Of a stretch of 64,000 nucleotides of DNA, positions 25,611-33,489 are shown piece by piece. This DNA comes from Pseudorhodoplanes sp. (GTDB lineage: Bacteria; Pseudomonadota; Alphaproteobacteria; Rhizobiales; Xanthobacteraceae). Below the pieces are notes generated by a model. It was not told the origin of the DNA. It saw only the letters and a program-made list of their open reading frames with translations, and searched no databases. The stretch spans positions 1 through 64,000 of the forward strand of contig JALHOD010000013.1 in NCBI GenBank assembly GCA_022843165.1, written 5' to 3'. The first letter of the stretch is position 1. Each line of letters starts with the position of its first letter. The translations under genes and the position numbers were made by a program.

Positions 25611-25697
25611 CTAGAGGTGATCGCGCCGTTCGTGCGACAGCATCGGCGCGAACAGCAGCGCGACAAAAAACGCACCCACCACGATATAGATCGACAT
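25611..25697 (-). CDS. candidate 28-residue membrane microprotein
   Basis: This minus-strand frame encodes 28 residues: a single hydrophobic helix (SIYIVVGAFFVALLFAPML) and a charged tail (SHERRDHL). GAGGGG lies five bases before the ATG. The layout, one transmembrane helix with a short basic or acidic cytosolic tail, is typical of real bacterial membrane microproteins. It is too short for routine gene calling. It could also be chance. The function is unknown. Confidence 0.45.
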   Translation of the reverse strand: MSIYIVVGAFFVALLFAPMLSHERRDHL

Positions 25698-25861
25698 CAC
25701 CGCCCCTCGCTTTCTGCGATTTGCGGAGAGCCTAACCCAACACCTCTAATTCACGCTGAACGGACACGGTTAGCGGCCGTTAATGCGGTGCCTGAGCCGG
25801 CTCGCGCGCCGCGTGAAGGATGGCCGCCGGCCGCTTGTCCAGACTCATGAAAAGAAGAAAG

Positions 25862-25936
25862 TGGTGCCGGGTGAGAGGATTGAACTCCCGACCAACGGTT
25901 TACAAAACCGCTGCTCTACCGCTGAGCTAACCCGGC
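25862..25936 (-). tRNA. tRNA-Thr (anticodon TGT)
   Basis: On the minus strand the cloverleaf reads GCCGGGTTAGCTC...AGCGGTTTTGTAAACCG...GGGAGTTCAATCCTC...CCCGGCA, with an encoded CCA. The acceptor stem GCCGGGT/ACCCGGC is perfect. The anticodon TGT is flanked by the expected T33 and purine 37. It reads ACA and, by wobble, ACG. Confidence 0.95.
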
Positions 25937-26000
25937 TTGCGCGGACAGCTATCAGCATCGCCCGCTCCCGACAAGACGCCGATCTGTGCAGCCGCAGCGC

Positions 26001-26273
26001 CTACAGGAACGGCGTGCTGATCTCGATCAGGTCGATCAGCCAGGCGGCGGTCTGCAGGATGGCGGCGCGCTGCACCAGCCGCGACCGGCGGAAGGTCTGG
26101 TTGAGCAGGGTCAGCGATTTCCGGAACGAGGGATGCGCGCGTCCGCTCGCATCGAGCGCGTGCAGGCGATCGAGCAGGGCCTGCCGCTGCCGTTCGGCGG
26201 CCGCGTAGCGTTTCCGAAAGCTGTCTTTCCCGCCCGGCGCGCCGGACCGGTCCGGACTGATCTTGCGTGTCAT
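26001..26273 (-). CDS. small helical protein of unknown function
   Basis: The 90-residue product is Arg-rich and helical: FRKRYAAAERQRQALLDRLHALD, then HPSFRKSLTLLNQTFRRSRL and VQRAAILQTAAWLIDLIE. It looks like a conserved family in Bradyrhizobium-like bacteria from memory, but I cannot name a domain. The ATG begins MTRKISPDRSGAPGGKD. It has no signal peptide and may bind nucleic acid or a protein partner through its basic helices; that is a guess. Confidence 0.6.
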   Translation of the reverse strand: MTRKISPDRSGAPGGKDSFRKRYAAAERQRQALLDRLHALDASGRAHPSFRKSLTLLNQTFRRSRLVQRAAILQTAAWLIDLIEISTPFL

Positions 26274-26437
26274 TACAATGTGCTGAAACCGCCTGGTGAG
26301 GATGCGCCGGCCGTGCCGTCCCGGCGCAGTAGCGCCCGGTTAATGCTAACATTGAATTCACCCGCCGCGTTAGCACCTTCAAATCCGTAAACGTCTAAAA
26401 TACGTCGCATATTCGGATCCATCCGGTGGTGGCGTAA

Positions 26438-26908
26438 ATGCGTAGGCGCGTGCTCGCGTCAGTGGTGTCATCGGCTCTTGCCGCGCTTTCCGCAAGCGCG
26501 GTCCAGGCCGATCATGCGCCGGCCTTTGTCGTGCCGGGCCGCTCCGACGTGCCGGTGATCATCAACGGCTATGACGCGTCCTGGGGCGTGGTGGAAGGCG
26601 ATTGGGGACTGACCCGTCCGGGCGCCGTGCCCGTCACCGTATATCCCTCGCTCCATTACGTGCCGCCGCCGCGGCGTCCGGTTCCGCGCTATTTCCCGAC
26701 GCTGGGCGGCCCGCCGCATCTCGGCCGCTATGAAGTCAATCCGCCGGCGCATCGCCCGCTGCCGCCGCCCGCGCAACCATTCCATCAGTCGTGGTCGGCC
26801 GCATCCGATTCCGGACCGGTCACCGATTATGCGCCCACCGGACCGATGTTCATCTCGCCCGAGGTCGATTTCGCCCCCGGACGCAGACCGCCACATCGCC
26901 GCCGATGA
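26438..26908 (+). CDS. secreted Pro-rich protein of unknown function
   Basis: A signal peptide (VLASVVSSALAALSASAVQA) is followed by a mature region rich in Pro, His and Tyr. A conserved-looking core PVIINGYDASWGVVEGDWGL is followed by a disordered tail with HRPLPPPAQPFH and RPPHRRR. It is an unnamed cell-envelope protein. The next gene, 32 bases downstream on the same strand, also encodes a secreted His/Tyr/Pro-rich protein, so the two may form an operon. Confidence 0.65.
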   Translation: MRRRVLASVVSSALAALSASAVQADHAPAFVVPGRSDVPVIINGYDASWGVVEGDWGLTRPGAVPVTVYPSLHYVPPPRRPVPRYFPTLGGPPHLGRYEVNPPAHRPLPPPAQPFHQSWSAASDSGPVTDYAPTGPMFISPEVDFAPGRRPPHRRR

Positions 26909-26940
26909 ATCTGAAAGTTGAAGTCACAGGGAGAGTGAAA

Positions 26941-27498
26941 ATGTCTCGTATCTATCTCAGCGCAATTGCAGCTGGCGCCGTCAGTCTGCTGACCATGCAA
27001 CCGGCCGCCGCCGGCTGCTGCAATTCGTGGGGCGGCTCCTGGGGCTGGAATGCCTCGTGGGGCAATGGTTGCTGCGCCTCGAGCGTGGTCGCCGTTCAGC
27101 CGGTCGTGACCTATGTGCAGCCGGCGCCTATCTATGTGCAGCCCGCGCCGATCATCGTGCAGCAGCCGCAAGTGATCGTGCAGCAGCCGCAGGTCATCGT
27201 GCAGGAACAGTTCCCGGTGCAGGCTTACGCCGTGAACCAGGGCCCGGTCTATTCGGGTCCGGGCACCGATTACGCGCCGGCTTATTATCAGCCCGCGCAG
27301 CCGGTCTCGGCCTATCCCTATGTCGGCGGCTATTACGGCGCGCCGGGCTATCGCCATCGGCCGTATCGCGCCTATCGCCCGTACCGGCCCTATCGTGCGC
27401 ATTACGGCGTGTCCCGGTCGCATCGCTGGTCGGGCTATCACCGCGCGGCGCCGCGCGCTCATCGCGCGCCGGCGGCGAAATACTATCACTACAAGTAA
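26941..27498 (+). CDS. secreted low-complexity protein with YVQPAP and YRPYR repeats
   Basis: The 185-residue product has a signal peptide (IAAGAVSLLTMQPAAAG) and a Cys pair-rich start (GCCNSWGG, GCCASS). A run of YVQPAPI and VQQPQVI repeats follows, then a Tyr/Arg/His tail built from YRPYR units and ending KYYHYK. GGGAGAG lies before the ATG at 26941. The composition suggests an envelope or adhesive protein; the Cys pairs could be cross-linked. It is unrelated in detail to the neighbouring secreted protein but shares its composition. Confidence 0.7.
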   Translation: MSRIYLSAIAAGAVSLLTMQPAAAGCCNSWGGSWGWNASWGNGCCASSVVAVQPVVTYVQPAPIYVQPAPIIVQQPQVIVQQPQVIVQEQFPVQAYAVNQGPVYSGPGTDYAPAYYQPAQPVSAYPYVGGYYGAPGYRHRPYRAYRPYRPYRAHYGVSRSHRWSGYHRAAPRAHRAPAAKYYHYK

Positions 27499-27505
27499 GA
27501 CGGTC

Positions 27506-28369
27506 TCAGCGAGTGTCCCGCAGCCGCGTTGTCGCGATGTAAAGCGACAGCGCGGCGGCGTTCGACACGTTCAGACTCTTGATCTCTCCCGGCAGATCCA
27601 GGCGCGCGACATGATCGCAGGTGTCGCGCGTCAATTGCCGTAATCCTTTTCCTTCCGCACCGAGCACGAGCGCGAGCGGCGCCGACAAGGGCAGGGCGGC
27701 AAGATCGCTGTCGCCTTCGCTGTCGAGTCCGACCGTCAGGAATCCGCGGTCCTTCAGCGCGGCGAGACCGCGTGCCAGATTTTGCACCGTCACCATCGGC
27801 ACATATTCGAGCGCGCCCGACGCCGATTTGGCGAGCACGCCGGTCGCTTCCGGCGAATGCCGCGCGGTGGTGATTAGCGCCTTCACGCCAAAAGCCGCCG
27901 CGCTGCGCAGGATGGCGCCGACATTGTGCGGGTCGGTGATCTGGTCGAGCACCAGCACGACGCCGTCAGAGGGAAGGTCCTCGATATCGGGCGCGTCGAG
28001 CGGTTCGGCCTCGATCCACAACCCGTTATGAACCGCGTCGGCGCTGAGCAGCCGCGCGATCGCCTCCGGCCGCACGACCTCCGGCGCGACCTTTGTCGGC
28101 ACGTTTTCCTCGGTCAGGCGGCGGGCGGCATTCTCGGTCGCCAGGATGCGACGGATGCGGCGGGCCGGGTTGTCGAGCGCCGCCTTGCCGGCATGCCAGC
28201 CATAGATGACCACCGGGCCGTCGCCGGACCCGCGGCGGGCACGCCCGAAATCCCGGCCACCCTTGCGCGGGCTGCCGCCGCCATCCTTGACCCTCTCCTT
28301 GGCCCCGCCAGAGCGCGGCTTGCTGCTATCCCGGCGGGGGGAAAAGGGCCGGCTTTTGCGTTCGCGCAT
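27506..28369 (-). CDS. rlmB: 23S rRNA (guanosine-2'-O)-methyltransferase RlmB
   Basis: RlmB methylates the 2'-OH of G2251 in the P-loop of 23S rRNA. It is a SPOUT (trefoil-knot) enzyme. The N-terminal 50 residues are basic and disordered. The substrate-binding domain follows (VVIYGWHAGKAALDN). The knot motifs are LVLDQITDPHNVGAILRSA, LVLGAEGKGLRQL and LPGEIKSLNVSNAAALSLY. The ATG at 28369 is used; a TTG two codons upstream also opens the frame. It is convergent with the secreted protein gene, seven bases away. Confidence 0.93.
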   Translation of the reverse strand: MRERKSRPFSPRRDSSKPRSGGAKERVKDGGGSPRKGGRDFGRARRGSGDGPVVIYGWHAGKAALDNPARRIRRILATENAARRLTEENVPTKVAPEVVRPEAIARLLSADAVHNGLWIEAEPLDAPDIEDLPSDGVVLVLDQITDPHNVGAILRSAAAFGVKALITTARHSPEATGVLAKSASGALEYVPMVTVQNLARGLAALKDRGFLTVGLDSEGDSDLAALPLSAPLALVLGAEGKGLRQLTRDTCDHVARLDLPGEIKSLNVSNAAALSLYIATTRLRDTR

Positions 28370-28544
28370 CTTCAATTTCCGTGATTTCCGATTGACTTAA
28401 CCGGCACCCGCCACCATAACGCGGCGCGCGGGCCGGAGCAGCCAAGGGCGGGTTCCGGACCGCGTTTTATATGATGCCGATCCCGGGTAAACCCGTTATC
28501 GGTGTGGCGCGTCTGATGTATAGACCGCCTGGACTGGATCTCCC

Positions 28545-28629
28545 GGAGGGGTGCCCGAGTGGCTAAAGGGGACGGACTGTAAATCCGTTGGCTTAGCCTA
28601 CGTTGGTTCGAATCCAACCCCCTCCACCA
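28545..28629 (+). tRNA. tRNA-Tyr (anticodon GTA)
   Basis: The cloverleaf is of the long-variable-arm class II type: GGAGGGG acceptor, anticodon GTA in GACTGTAAATC, variable arm GGCTTAGCCTA, and T-arm GGTTCGAATCC, with CCA encoded. The acceptor stem closes perfectly (GGAGGGG/CCCCTCC). Confidence 0.95.
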
Positions 28630-28710
28630 GCCTTCGCTCGCGTCGCGAGCTGCGGCGCGGCAGACCAGTCGGAGCGAGTTGCCCGCCGCAGATGCGGGCG
28701 GTTGACGGAC

Positions 28711-28784
28711 GCGGGTGTAGCTCAATGGTAGAGCAACAGCCTTCCAAGCTGATGACGAGGGTTCGATTCCCTTCACCCGCTCCA
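28711..28784 (+). tRNA. tRNA-Gly (anticodon TCC)
   Basis: Acceptor GCGGGTG/CACCCGC, D-arm AGCTCAATGGTAGAGC, anticodon TCC within CCTTCCAAG, T-arm GGGTTCGATTCCC, and encoded CCA are all present. It reads GGA and GGG. A 48-base decayed copy of its 5' two-thirds lies 2.8 kb downstream at 31547-31594. Confidence 0.95.
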
Positions 28785-28830
28785 GTCCCTCCGGACCACG
28801 ATTGGGGGTTGCAGTGCGAGGAAATTCAAC

Positions 28831-29385
28831 GTGACGACATGGAAGGCGGCTCGGCTTGAATGGGGGCATGGCCCCCGGCTTCTCGAGATGTTTCTCGAGC
28901 CGACCTGTCCATTTTCGAACAAGGCGCTGGGAAAGATCGACGAACTGCTGGCGGAAGCGGGCGAAGACAAGATTGCGGTCAGGGTCTGGCTGCATTCCCA
29001 GCCATGGCACCTTTATTCCGGCGTGATCGTGCGGGCGATTCTTGCGGCTTCAACGCTCGAGAACGGCAGGGACGCGGCGCGGCGCGTCATGGATGCGGTG
29101 GCCGCGCATCGCGACGAATTCGAATTCGACAATCATTGCACCGGGACAAACCGGACAGCAACGCCGAACGACATCATTGCGCGGCTGGAACGCTACAGCG
29201 ACGTGGCACTCGTCGCAGCCTTTGACATCCCCGACCTTGACCGGGCGGTCAAACTGCATTGTCGGTACGCCCGGCAGAACGGCATCCACGTCAGTCCGAC
29301 CTTCATGATCGACGGACTGGTTCAGGCTGAGATGAGCAGCGGAGACACCGTCTCCGCCTGGACGGATCGCCTCATCGGCGGGTGA
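28831..29385 (+). CDS. DsbA-like thioredoxin-fold protein with CPFS motif
   Basis: The 184-residue protein has a thioredoxin-fold active site FLEPTCPFSNKALG: Cys26-Pro-Phe-Ser29, that is CxxS in place of CxxC. A helical insertion follows, then VSPTFMIDG with the conserved cis-proline. The CxxS active site makes a dithiol oxidant unlikely; reductase, glutathione-type or chaperone roles fit better. No signal peptide is visible, so it should be cytosolic. GAGGAA precedes the GTG start. It leads a three-gene same-strand group with a b561-like and a propeller protein. Confidence 0.8.
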   Translation: MTTWKAARLEWGHGPRLLEMFLEPTCPFSNKALGKIDELLAEAGEDKIAVRVWLHSQPWHLYSGVIVRAILAASTLENGRDAARRVMDAVAAHRDEFEFDNHCTGTNRTATPNDIIARLERYSDVALVAAFDIPDLDRAVKLHCRYARQNGIHVSPTFMIDGLVQAEMSSGDTVSAWTDRLIGG

Positions 29386-29490
29386 GGGCGCAAGCTTCGT
29401 TTTTTCACGATCTCGCAAAAGCAAAAATTTCGCCAAGTCGCTGATGCGCCGGGTTATCGTCGGTGTAAGCTGCGCTCCCGTTCAATCTGT

Positions 29491-30222
29491 ATGGCAACGC
29501 AGACCATGTCCGCCACCAACTACCAAATCCCGACCGAAGTCGATCTGGAGTTTCTCGGAGGAACGATACCCATTCACTGGAACTACCACGCCATCCTGAT
29601 GGTCGCGGTGTGGTTCGTGCTGGTGCCGATCTGTATCCTCATCATCCGCTTCGGCAAGCCGAAACCCACCGAGACGGGCCTGCATCGCAAGGTCAGCATC
29701 TGGAACGCGGAATGGTGGTGGTTCAGCGTCCACAAATACGGGCTGATGTTTGCAATCGGCATGGCGCTCGCCGGCGCGATCATGGCGATTGTGGTCAGCG
29801 GCGGCTATAGCGGCACCCTGCATTCGATCTTCGGCATCGGGACCATCGTGCTCGGATGTCTGCAGATCATGGGCGGCTGGCTCCGCGGCAAGCATGGCGG
29901 CAAGAACTACCACACGGCCAGGCCGGACGATCCCGCGACCTGGTTCGGCGATCACTACAATATGACGACGCGCCGGCGAATATTCGAGGCCTATCACAAG
30001 ACCGCCGGCTATTTCGTCTTCTTCTTCGCCTCGGGCGCGGTGACCACGGGCCTGATGCAATATCCGATGCCGTGGCTTGCTTGGTGCATCATTGCCATGG
30101 TGCTGATCACCTTCGTCGCCGCGATTTTGCTCGAATATGGCGGCTACCGCTACGACGGCTACCGCGCGGCGCATGGTTACACGATGGACGCGCCGTTCAA
30201 TAAGGAGCGCGAGTTTCTGTAA
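29491..30222 (+). CDS. cytochrome b561-like membrane protein
   Basis: The 243-residue protein has five or six transmembrane segments and the His pattern of eukaryote-type cytochrome b561. His33 (NYHAIL), His81 (VHKYGL), His111 (LHSIFGIG) and His169 (YHKTAGY) are spaced like the four haem ligands. An N-terminal segment (residues 1-25) is outside the membrane. An in-frame ATG at 29506 would shorten it by five residues; neither start has a strong ribosome-binding site. It probably moves electrons across the inner membrane. The next gene, 34 bases away, encodes a His-rich propeller. Confidence 0.78.
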   Translation: MATQTMSATNYQIPTEVDLEFLGGTIPIHWNYHAILMVAVWFVLVPICILIIRFGKPKPTETGLHRKVSIWNAEWWWFSVHKYGLMFAIGMALAGAIMAIVVSGGYSGTLHSIFGIGTIVLGCLQIMGGWLRGKHGGKNYHTARPDDPATWFGDHYNMTTRRRIFEAYHKTAGYFVFFFASGAVTTGLMQYPMPWLAWCIIAMVLITFVAAILLEYGGYRYDGYRAAHGYTMDAPFNKEREFL

Positions 30223-30256
30223 CGCGCGCAGCCGCGCAATTTTCGGGAATGACACG

Positions 30257-31519
30257 ATGAGCAGCCAGAATTTGCCCAGACCTGACTTTGTCAGGAATAT
30301 GAAGCTGATCGGCTATTCAGATCAGGGCGGACGCGAAGACGGCGTGCAGGTCATGATCAACAAGGGCCACGCCTTTGTCGGCCACATGTTCTCCAAGGGA
30401 TTCAGCGTCATCGACGTGCGCGATCCGCGCAATCCGAAGCCGGTGAAATATATCCCGGCGCCGCACAACACCTGGACCATCCACCTCCAGACCCATGAAA
30501 ACCTGCTGGTGGTCATCAATGCGCGCGACATGTTCGCCGCACCCGAGTTCCAGGACGAGCGCAAATATTACATCGGCTCGCACGCCGAGCGGGCGGGCGA
30601 AGCGAAAGTCGCGCCGGCGGAGAAGCGCGACTGGAGCGCAGGCCTCGCCGTCTATGACATCAAGAATCCGGCGGAGCCGCGCCAGATCGGCTTTATGCCC
30701 GTCGATGGCGGCGGCATTCACCGCGTCTGGTACACCGGAGGTCGCTGGGCCTATGTCTCGGCGATGCTCGAGGGCTTCACCGATTACATCTTCATGACCG
30801 TTGACATGGCCGACCCGACCAGGCCGAAGGAAGCCGGCCGCTACTGGCTGCCCGGCATGAACACGGCGGCCGGCGAGAAACCGAGCTGGGGCGCGAACCG
30901 CCGTTTCGGCCTGCATCATGCGGTCGTCAGCGGCGACACAGCCTATGGCGCCTGGCGCGACGGCGGGCTGGTCATGATCGATGTGTCCGATCGCGCGAAT
31001 CCGAAGCTGGTCAAGCATCTCAACTGGTCGCCGCCCTTCGGCGGCGGCACCCACAACTGCCTGCCGCTGCCCGACCGCGATCTGCTCGTGGTCGCCGACG
31101 AGGCCGTGCTCGACAATTGCGAGGACGGCATCAAATACATCTGGATGTTCGACATCCGCGTGCCGGCCAACCCGGTCAGCATCTCGACCTTCCCGACGCC
31201 GGACGAGGCAGATTACTGCAAGAAGGGGGCGCATTTCGGCCCGCACAACGTCCACGAGAACCGGCCCGACTCCTTTGTCAGTTCGAGTCTTATCTTCTCA
31301 ACCTACCAGAATGCCGGCATTCGTGTGACCGACATCAGCAATGCGTTTCAGCCGAAAGAGGTGGGGGCGTTCGTGCCGCCGGAGCCGAGACGGCTGGTGG
31401 ACAGGCGGCCCAACCGCGCCAAGGTCATCCAGTCCTGCGACGTCTATGTGACGGCCGACGGTTTGATCTACAGCACCGATTTCAACGGCGGCATGTATGT
31501 CCTGGAATACACGGGCTGA
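30257..31519 (+). CDS. LVIVD-type beta-propeller protein with inward-facing His set
   Basis: The 420-residue protein is built of repeated beta-strand units of the LVIVD type (VIDVRDPRNPKPVKYI, AVYDIKNPAEPRQIGF, VMIDVSDRANPKLVKH, VTDISNAFQPKEVG). Near the start of successive blades are His residues: His70/76/80, His155, His220/221, His266, and His326/330/333 (GAHFGPHNVHEN). Such a ring could bind a metal in the central channel, as in selenium-binding-protein/methanethiol oxidase-type propellers; that link is an inference. No signal peptide is seen. It is probably the soluble enzyme of a unit with the b561-like protein. Confidence 0.75.
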   Translation: MSSQNLPRPDFVRNMKLIGYSDQGGREDGVQVMINKGHAFVGHMFSKGFSVIDVRDPRNPKPVKYIPAPHNTWTIHLQTHENLLVVINARDMFAAPEFQDERKYYIGSHAERAGEAKVAPAEKRDWSAGLAVYDIKNPAEPRQIGFMPVDGGGIHRVWYTGGRWAYVSAMLEGFTDYIFMTVDMADPTRPKEAGRYWLPGMNTAAGEKPSWGANRRFGLHHAVVSGDTAYGAWRDGGLVMIDVSDRANPKLVKHLNWSPPFGGGTHNCLPLPDRDLLVVADEAVLDNCEDGIKYIWMFDIRVPANPVSISTFPTPDEADYCKKGAHFGPHNVHENRPDSFVSSSLIFSTYQNAGIRVTDISNAFQPKEVGAFVPPEPRRLVDRRPNRAKVIQSCDVYVTADGLIYSTDFNGGMYVLEYTG

Positions 31520-31546
31520 GCATCGCTCGCGCGGACGGCGGCGAAT

Positions 31547-31594
31547 GCGGGCGCGGCGCCATGGCAGGGCAACGGCCTTCCAAGCTGATGACGA
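31547..31594 (+). pseudogene. decayed partial copy of tRNA-Gly(TCC)
   Basis: Forty of 48 bases match the 5' two-thirds of the tRNA-Gly at 28711, without gaps. The last 20 bases, covering the anticodon arm (GCCTTCCAAGCTGATGACGA), are identical. The match stops before the T-arm. The eight differences are mostly in the acceptor and D-arm, so it cannot fold as a tRNA. It may be a duplication relic or an att-like scar, because it brackets the thioredoxin/b561/propeller cassette with the intact tRNA. Confidence 0.75.
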
Positions 31595-31724
31595 TGCCGG
31601 CGTCCTTCTTCGCCTTGCCGGCTTCCTGGCGATCGCGGTGCCCGGGCGGCCCAGCCTCTGCAGTTCCATTCCGAACCGGACATTCGATCCAATGTGCCCC
31701 CGCGCTGTGCGGTGATCGCGCGGA

Positions 31725-32390
31725 TCAGTCGTCGCCGGCGGTCTTCTTCAGCATCACCTGACGCCCTGCATGGATATGCGCGCGCATCACGGCGATCGCC
31801 CAATCGGCGTTGCGGTCGGCGATCGCGTCGGCCAGATCGAAATGATGCTGCACGCTGCGCGCCATCGCCTTCGTGTCGAAACGCGCGAAGGTGCGGATGA
31901 CCAGCGGCAGCTCGATCAGCGTGCCGATCAGGCTCATGAGCCGGCGATTGCCTGACGCGGTGACGATCAGCCGGTGGAAGCGGTCATTGGCCTCGGTGAT
32001 GCGGACATAATCCGGCTGCGGTCCGCCGAACGCCGCCTGCTCCATGTCGCGCGCGAGCTGGCGCAATGCCTCCACATGATCCGGCGTCGCATGCCGCGCG
32101 GCTTCGCCGGCGGCGAAACTTTCAAGCTCCACGCGCAAGGCAAAGATTTCCGCCAGATCCTGTTCCGACCAGCCGGGTACGCGCACGCCGAGATGCGGTT
32201 CGAACTCCACCATCTGCTCGCTGGCGAGCCGGCGCAACGCTTCGCGCACCGGGGTGCGGCTGATGCCGAATTCGTCGGCAAGTTCGGTTTCGCGCAGATG
32301 CGAGCCGGCCGGCCAGCGCCCGGCGATCAGGCCCTGTCGGATCGAGCTGTAGGCGATGTCGGTGGCGCGCAGGCGTTCAGGCTTGTTCAT
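31725..32390 (-). CDS. FadR/GntR-family transcriptional regulator
   Basis: The 221-residue protein has an N-terminal winged HTH (AYSSIRQGLIAGRWPAGSHL, then LADEFGISRTPVREALRRL). A C-terminal all-helical FCD ligand domain follows, with metal-type His/Asp positions (EANDRFHRLIV and RAHIHAGRQ). It is divergent from the ABC transporter operon, with a palindrome in the gap, and is the likely local regulator. The ligand is probably the transported compound or a downstream metabolite. The ATG at 32390 is the family-like start. Confidence 0.9.
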   Translation of the reverse strand: MNKPERLRATDIAYSSIRQGLIAGRWPAGSHLRETELADEFGISRTPVREALRRLASEQMVEFEPHLGVRVPGWSEQDLAEIFALRVELESFAAGEAARHATPDHVEALRQLARDMEQAAFGGPQPDYVRITEANDRFHRLIVTASGNRRLMSLIGTLIELPLVIRTFARFDTKAMARSVQHHFDLADAIADRNADWAIAVMRAHIHAGRQVMLKKTAGDD

Positions 32391-32441
32391 GGCTCTGCCG
32401 GGCAGGAGTCCCAGTGAAGATTTCGGTGGACATGGGTCGCC

Positions 32442-32455
32442 ATTGTATACACGAT
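32442..32455. promoter_or_regulatory. candidate FadR/GntR operator
   Basis: The gap between the divergent regulator and ABC operon contains TGTATACA (32444-32451), a perfect eight-base palindrome inside ATTGTATACACGAT. Short T-rich/A-rich dyads with a GTATAC or TNGTNNNACNA-like core are typical of FadR-subfamily operators. Position and symmetry support this; binding is untested. Confidence 0.5.
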
Positions 32456-32541
32456 AGTAGCTGGGACAAGGCTTGCGACCGGTCAACCTGGCGCAACTTG
32501 AGATAACAACTAAGAATCAGATGCCGCACGGGAGGAATGAA

Positions 32542-33489
32542 ATGTCCATTGTGTACAGAATTGCTGCCATTTTTGCGTTCGGGCTTTCACTGCTGGCGTC
32601 GCCGCGCCCGGCCCTGGCCGAACAGATCTCGGTCACCCACTGGGGCGTGCTGATGTACGGCGCGCCTTATGCGGTGGCGATCGAGAAGGGCTATTACAAG
32701 GATGCCGGGCTGAATATCGATGGGGTGCTGACCTCCAAGGGTGGCGGCACCACCATGCGCAACGTCATGGCCTCCGACCTGCCTTATGGCGAGGTCGCGC
32801 TGTCGGCCGCGATCGCGGCGATGAAGCAGGGCATCGATCTCAAGATCATCCATACCGGTGTGCGCACCGCCGGTGAAATCCTCTGGGTCACCACGCCGGA
32901 TTCCGGAATCAATTCGGTGAAGGATCTCGCCGGCAAGAAAGTGGCGTTCACGTCGCCGAAGTCGGTGACCGACATGCTGCTGACCATGGTCATGGACAAG
33001 CACAAGATCAAAGCCGAGACGGTCGCGGCTGGCGGCATCGGCTCTGGCCTCACGATGGTCGAGCAGAAGGGCGTGGTCGCCGCGCCGGTCATGGATCCGA
33101 TCTGGTCCAAGATGTCGGCCAAGTTCAAGCCCGTCTTTCATGTCGCCGACGAATTGCCGCCGATGGTGCAGACTGTCGGCGTGACCACGACCGAATATGC
33201 CAAGGCCAACGCCGACAAGCTGCGCAAGCTGGTGCAGGCGCGCAAGAAGGCAGTCGCGTTCGTCTACGCCAATCCGGAAGAGACCGCCAAGATCGTCGCC
33301 AAGCACTACAACACCGACGAGAAGGTGATCCTCGCCGCCGTGAAGAATCTCAGCGCGCTGAAATACTGGGGCTCCGGCGAATTCGAATATCCGGCCATGG
33401 ACAACATGGTGAAGGGTTTGCAGATCATCGGCGAGGTCGACGGCAAGATCGACTGGAGCAAGATCGTCGACGAGAGCTATGTGAAGTGA
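32542..33489 (+). CDS. ABC transporter substrate-binding protein (NMT1/THI5-like)
   Basis: The 315-residue protein has a signal peptide (YRIAAIFAFGLSLLASPRPA, then LAEQ). It has a type-II periplasmic binding fold of the NMT1/THI5/SsuA kind: WGVLMYGAPYAVAIEKGYYK, then LNIDGVLTSKGGG, and SVKDLAGKKVAFTSP. These receptors bind small organics such as sulfonates, pyrimidines or aromatic acids. GGGAGGA lies before the ATG at 32542. The stop overlaps the ATPase start, so the operon is translationally coupled. Confidence 0.9.
   Translation: MSIVYRIAAIFAFGLSLLASPRPALAEQISVTHWGVLMYGAPYAVAIEKGYYKDAGLNIDGVLTSKGGGTTMRNVMASDLPYGEVALSAAIAAMKQGIDLKIIHTGVRTAGEILWVTTPDSGINSVKDLAGKKVAFTSPKSVTDMLLTMVMDKHKIKAETVAAGGIGSGLTMVEQKGVVAAPVMDPIWSKMSAKFKPVFHVADELPPMVQTVGVTTTEYAKANADKLRKLVQARKKAVAFVYANPEETAKIVAKHYNTDEKVILAAVKNLSALKYWGSGEFEYPAMDNMVKGLQIIGEVDGKIDWSKIVDESYVK

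Noticed and set aside
25783-26208. Plus-strand frame with ERIELPTNGLQNRCSTAELTRL
   Set aside because: It translates the antisense of tRNA-Thr. No gene-like features extend beyond it.
28372-29010. Long minus-strand frame containing VKGIEPSSSAWKAVALP
   Set aside because: This is the antisense translation of the tRNA-Gly and tRNA-Tyr genes, a well-known spurious product. Both tRNAs fold properly on the plus strand.
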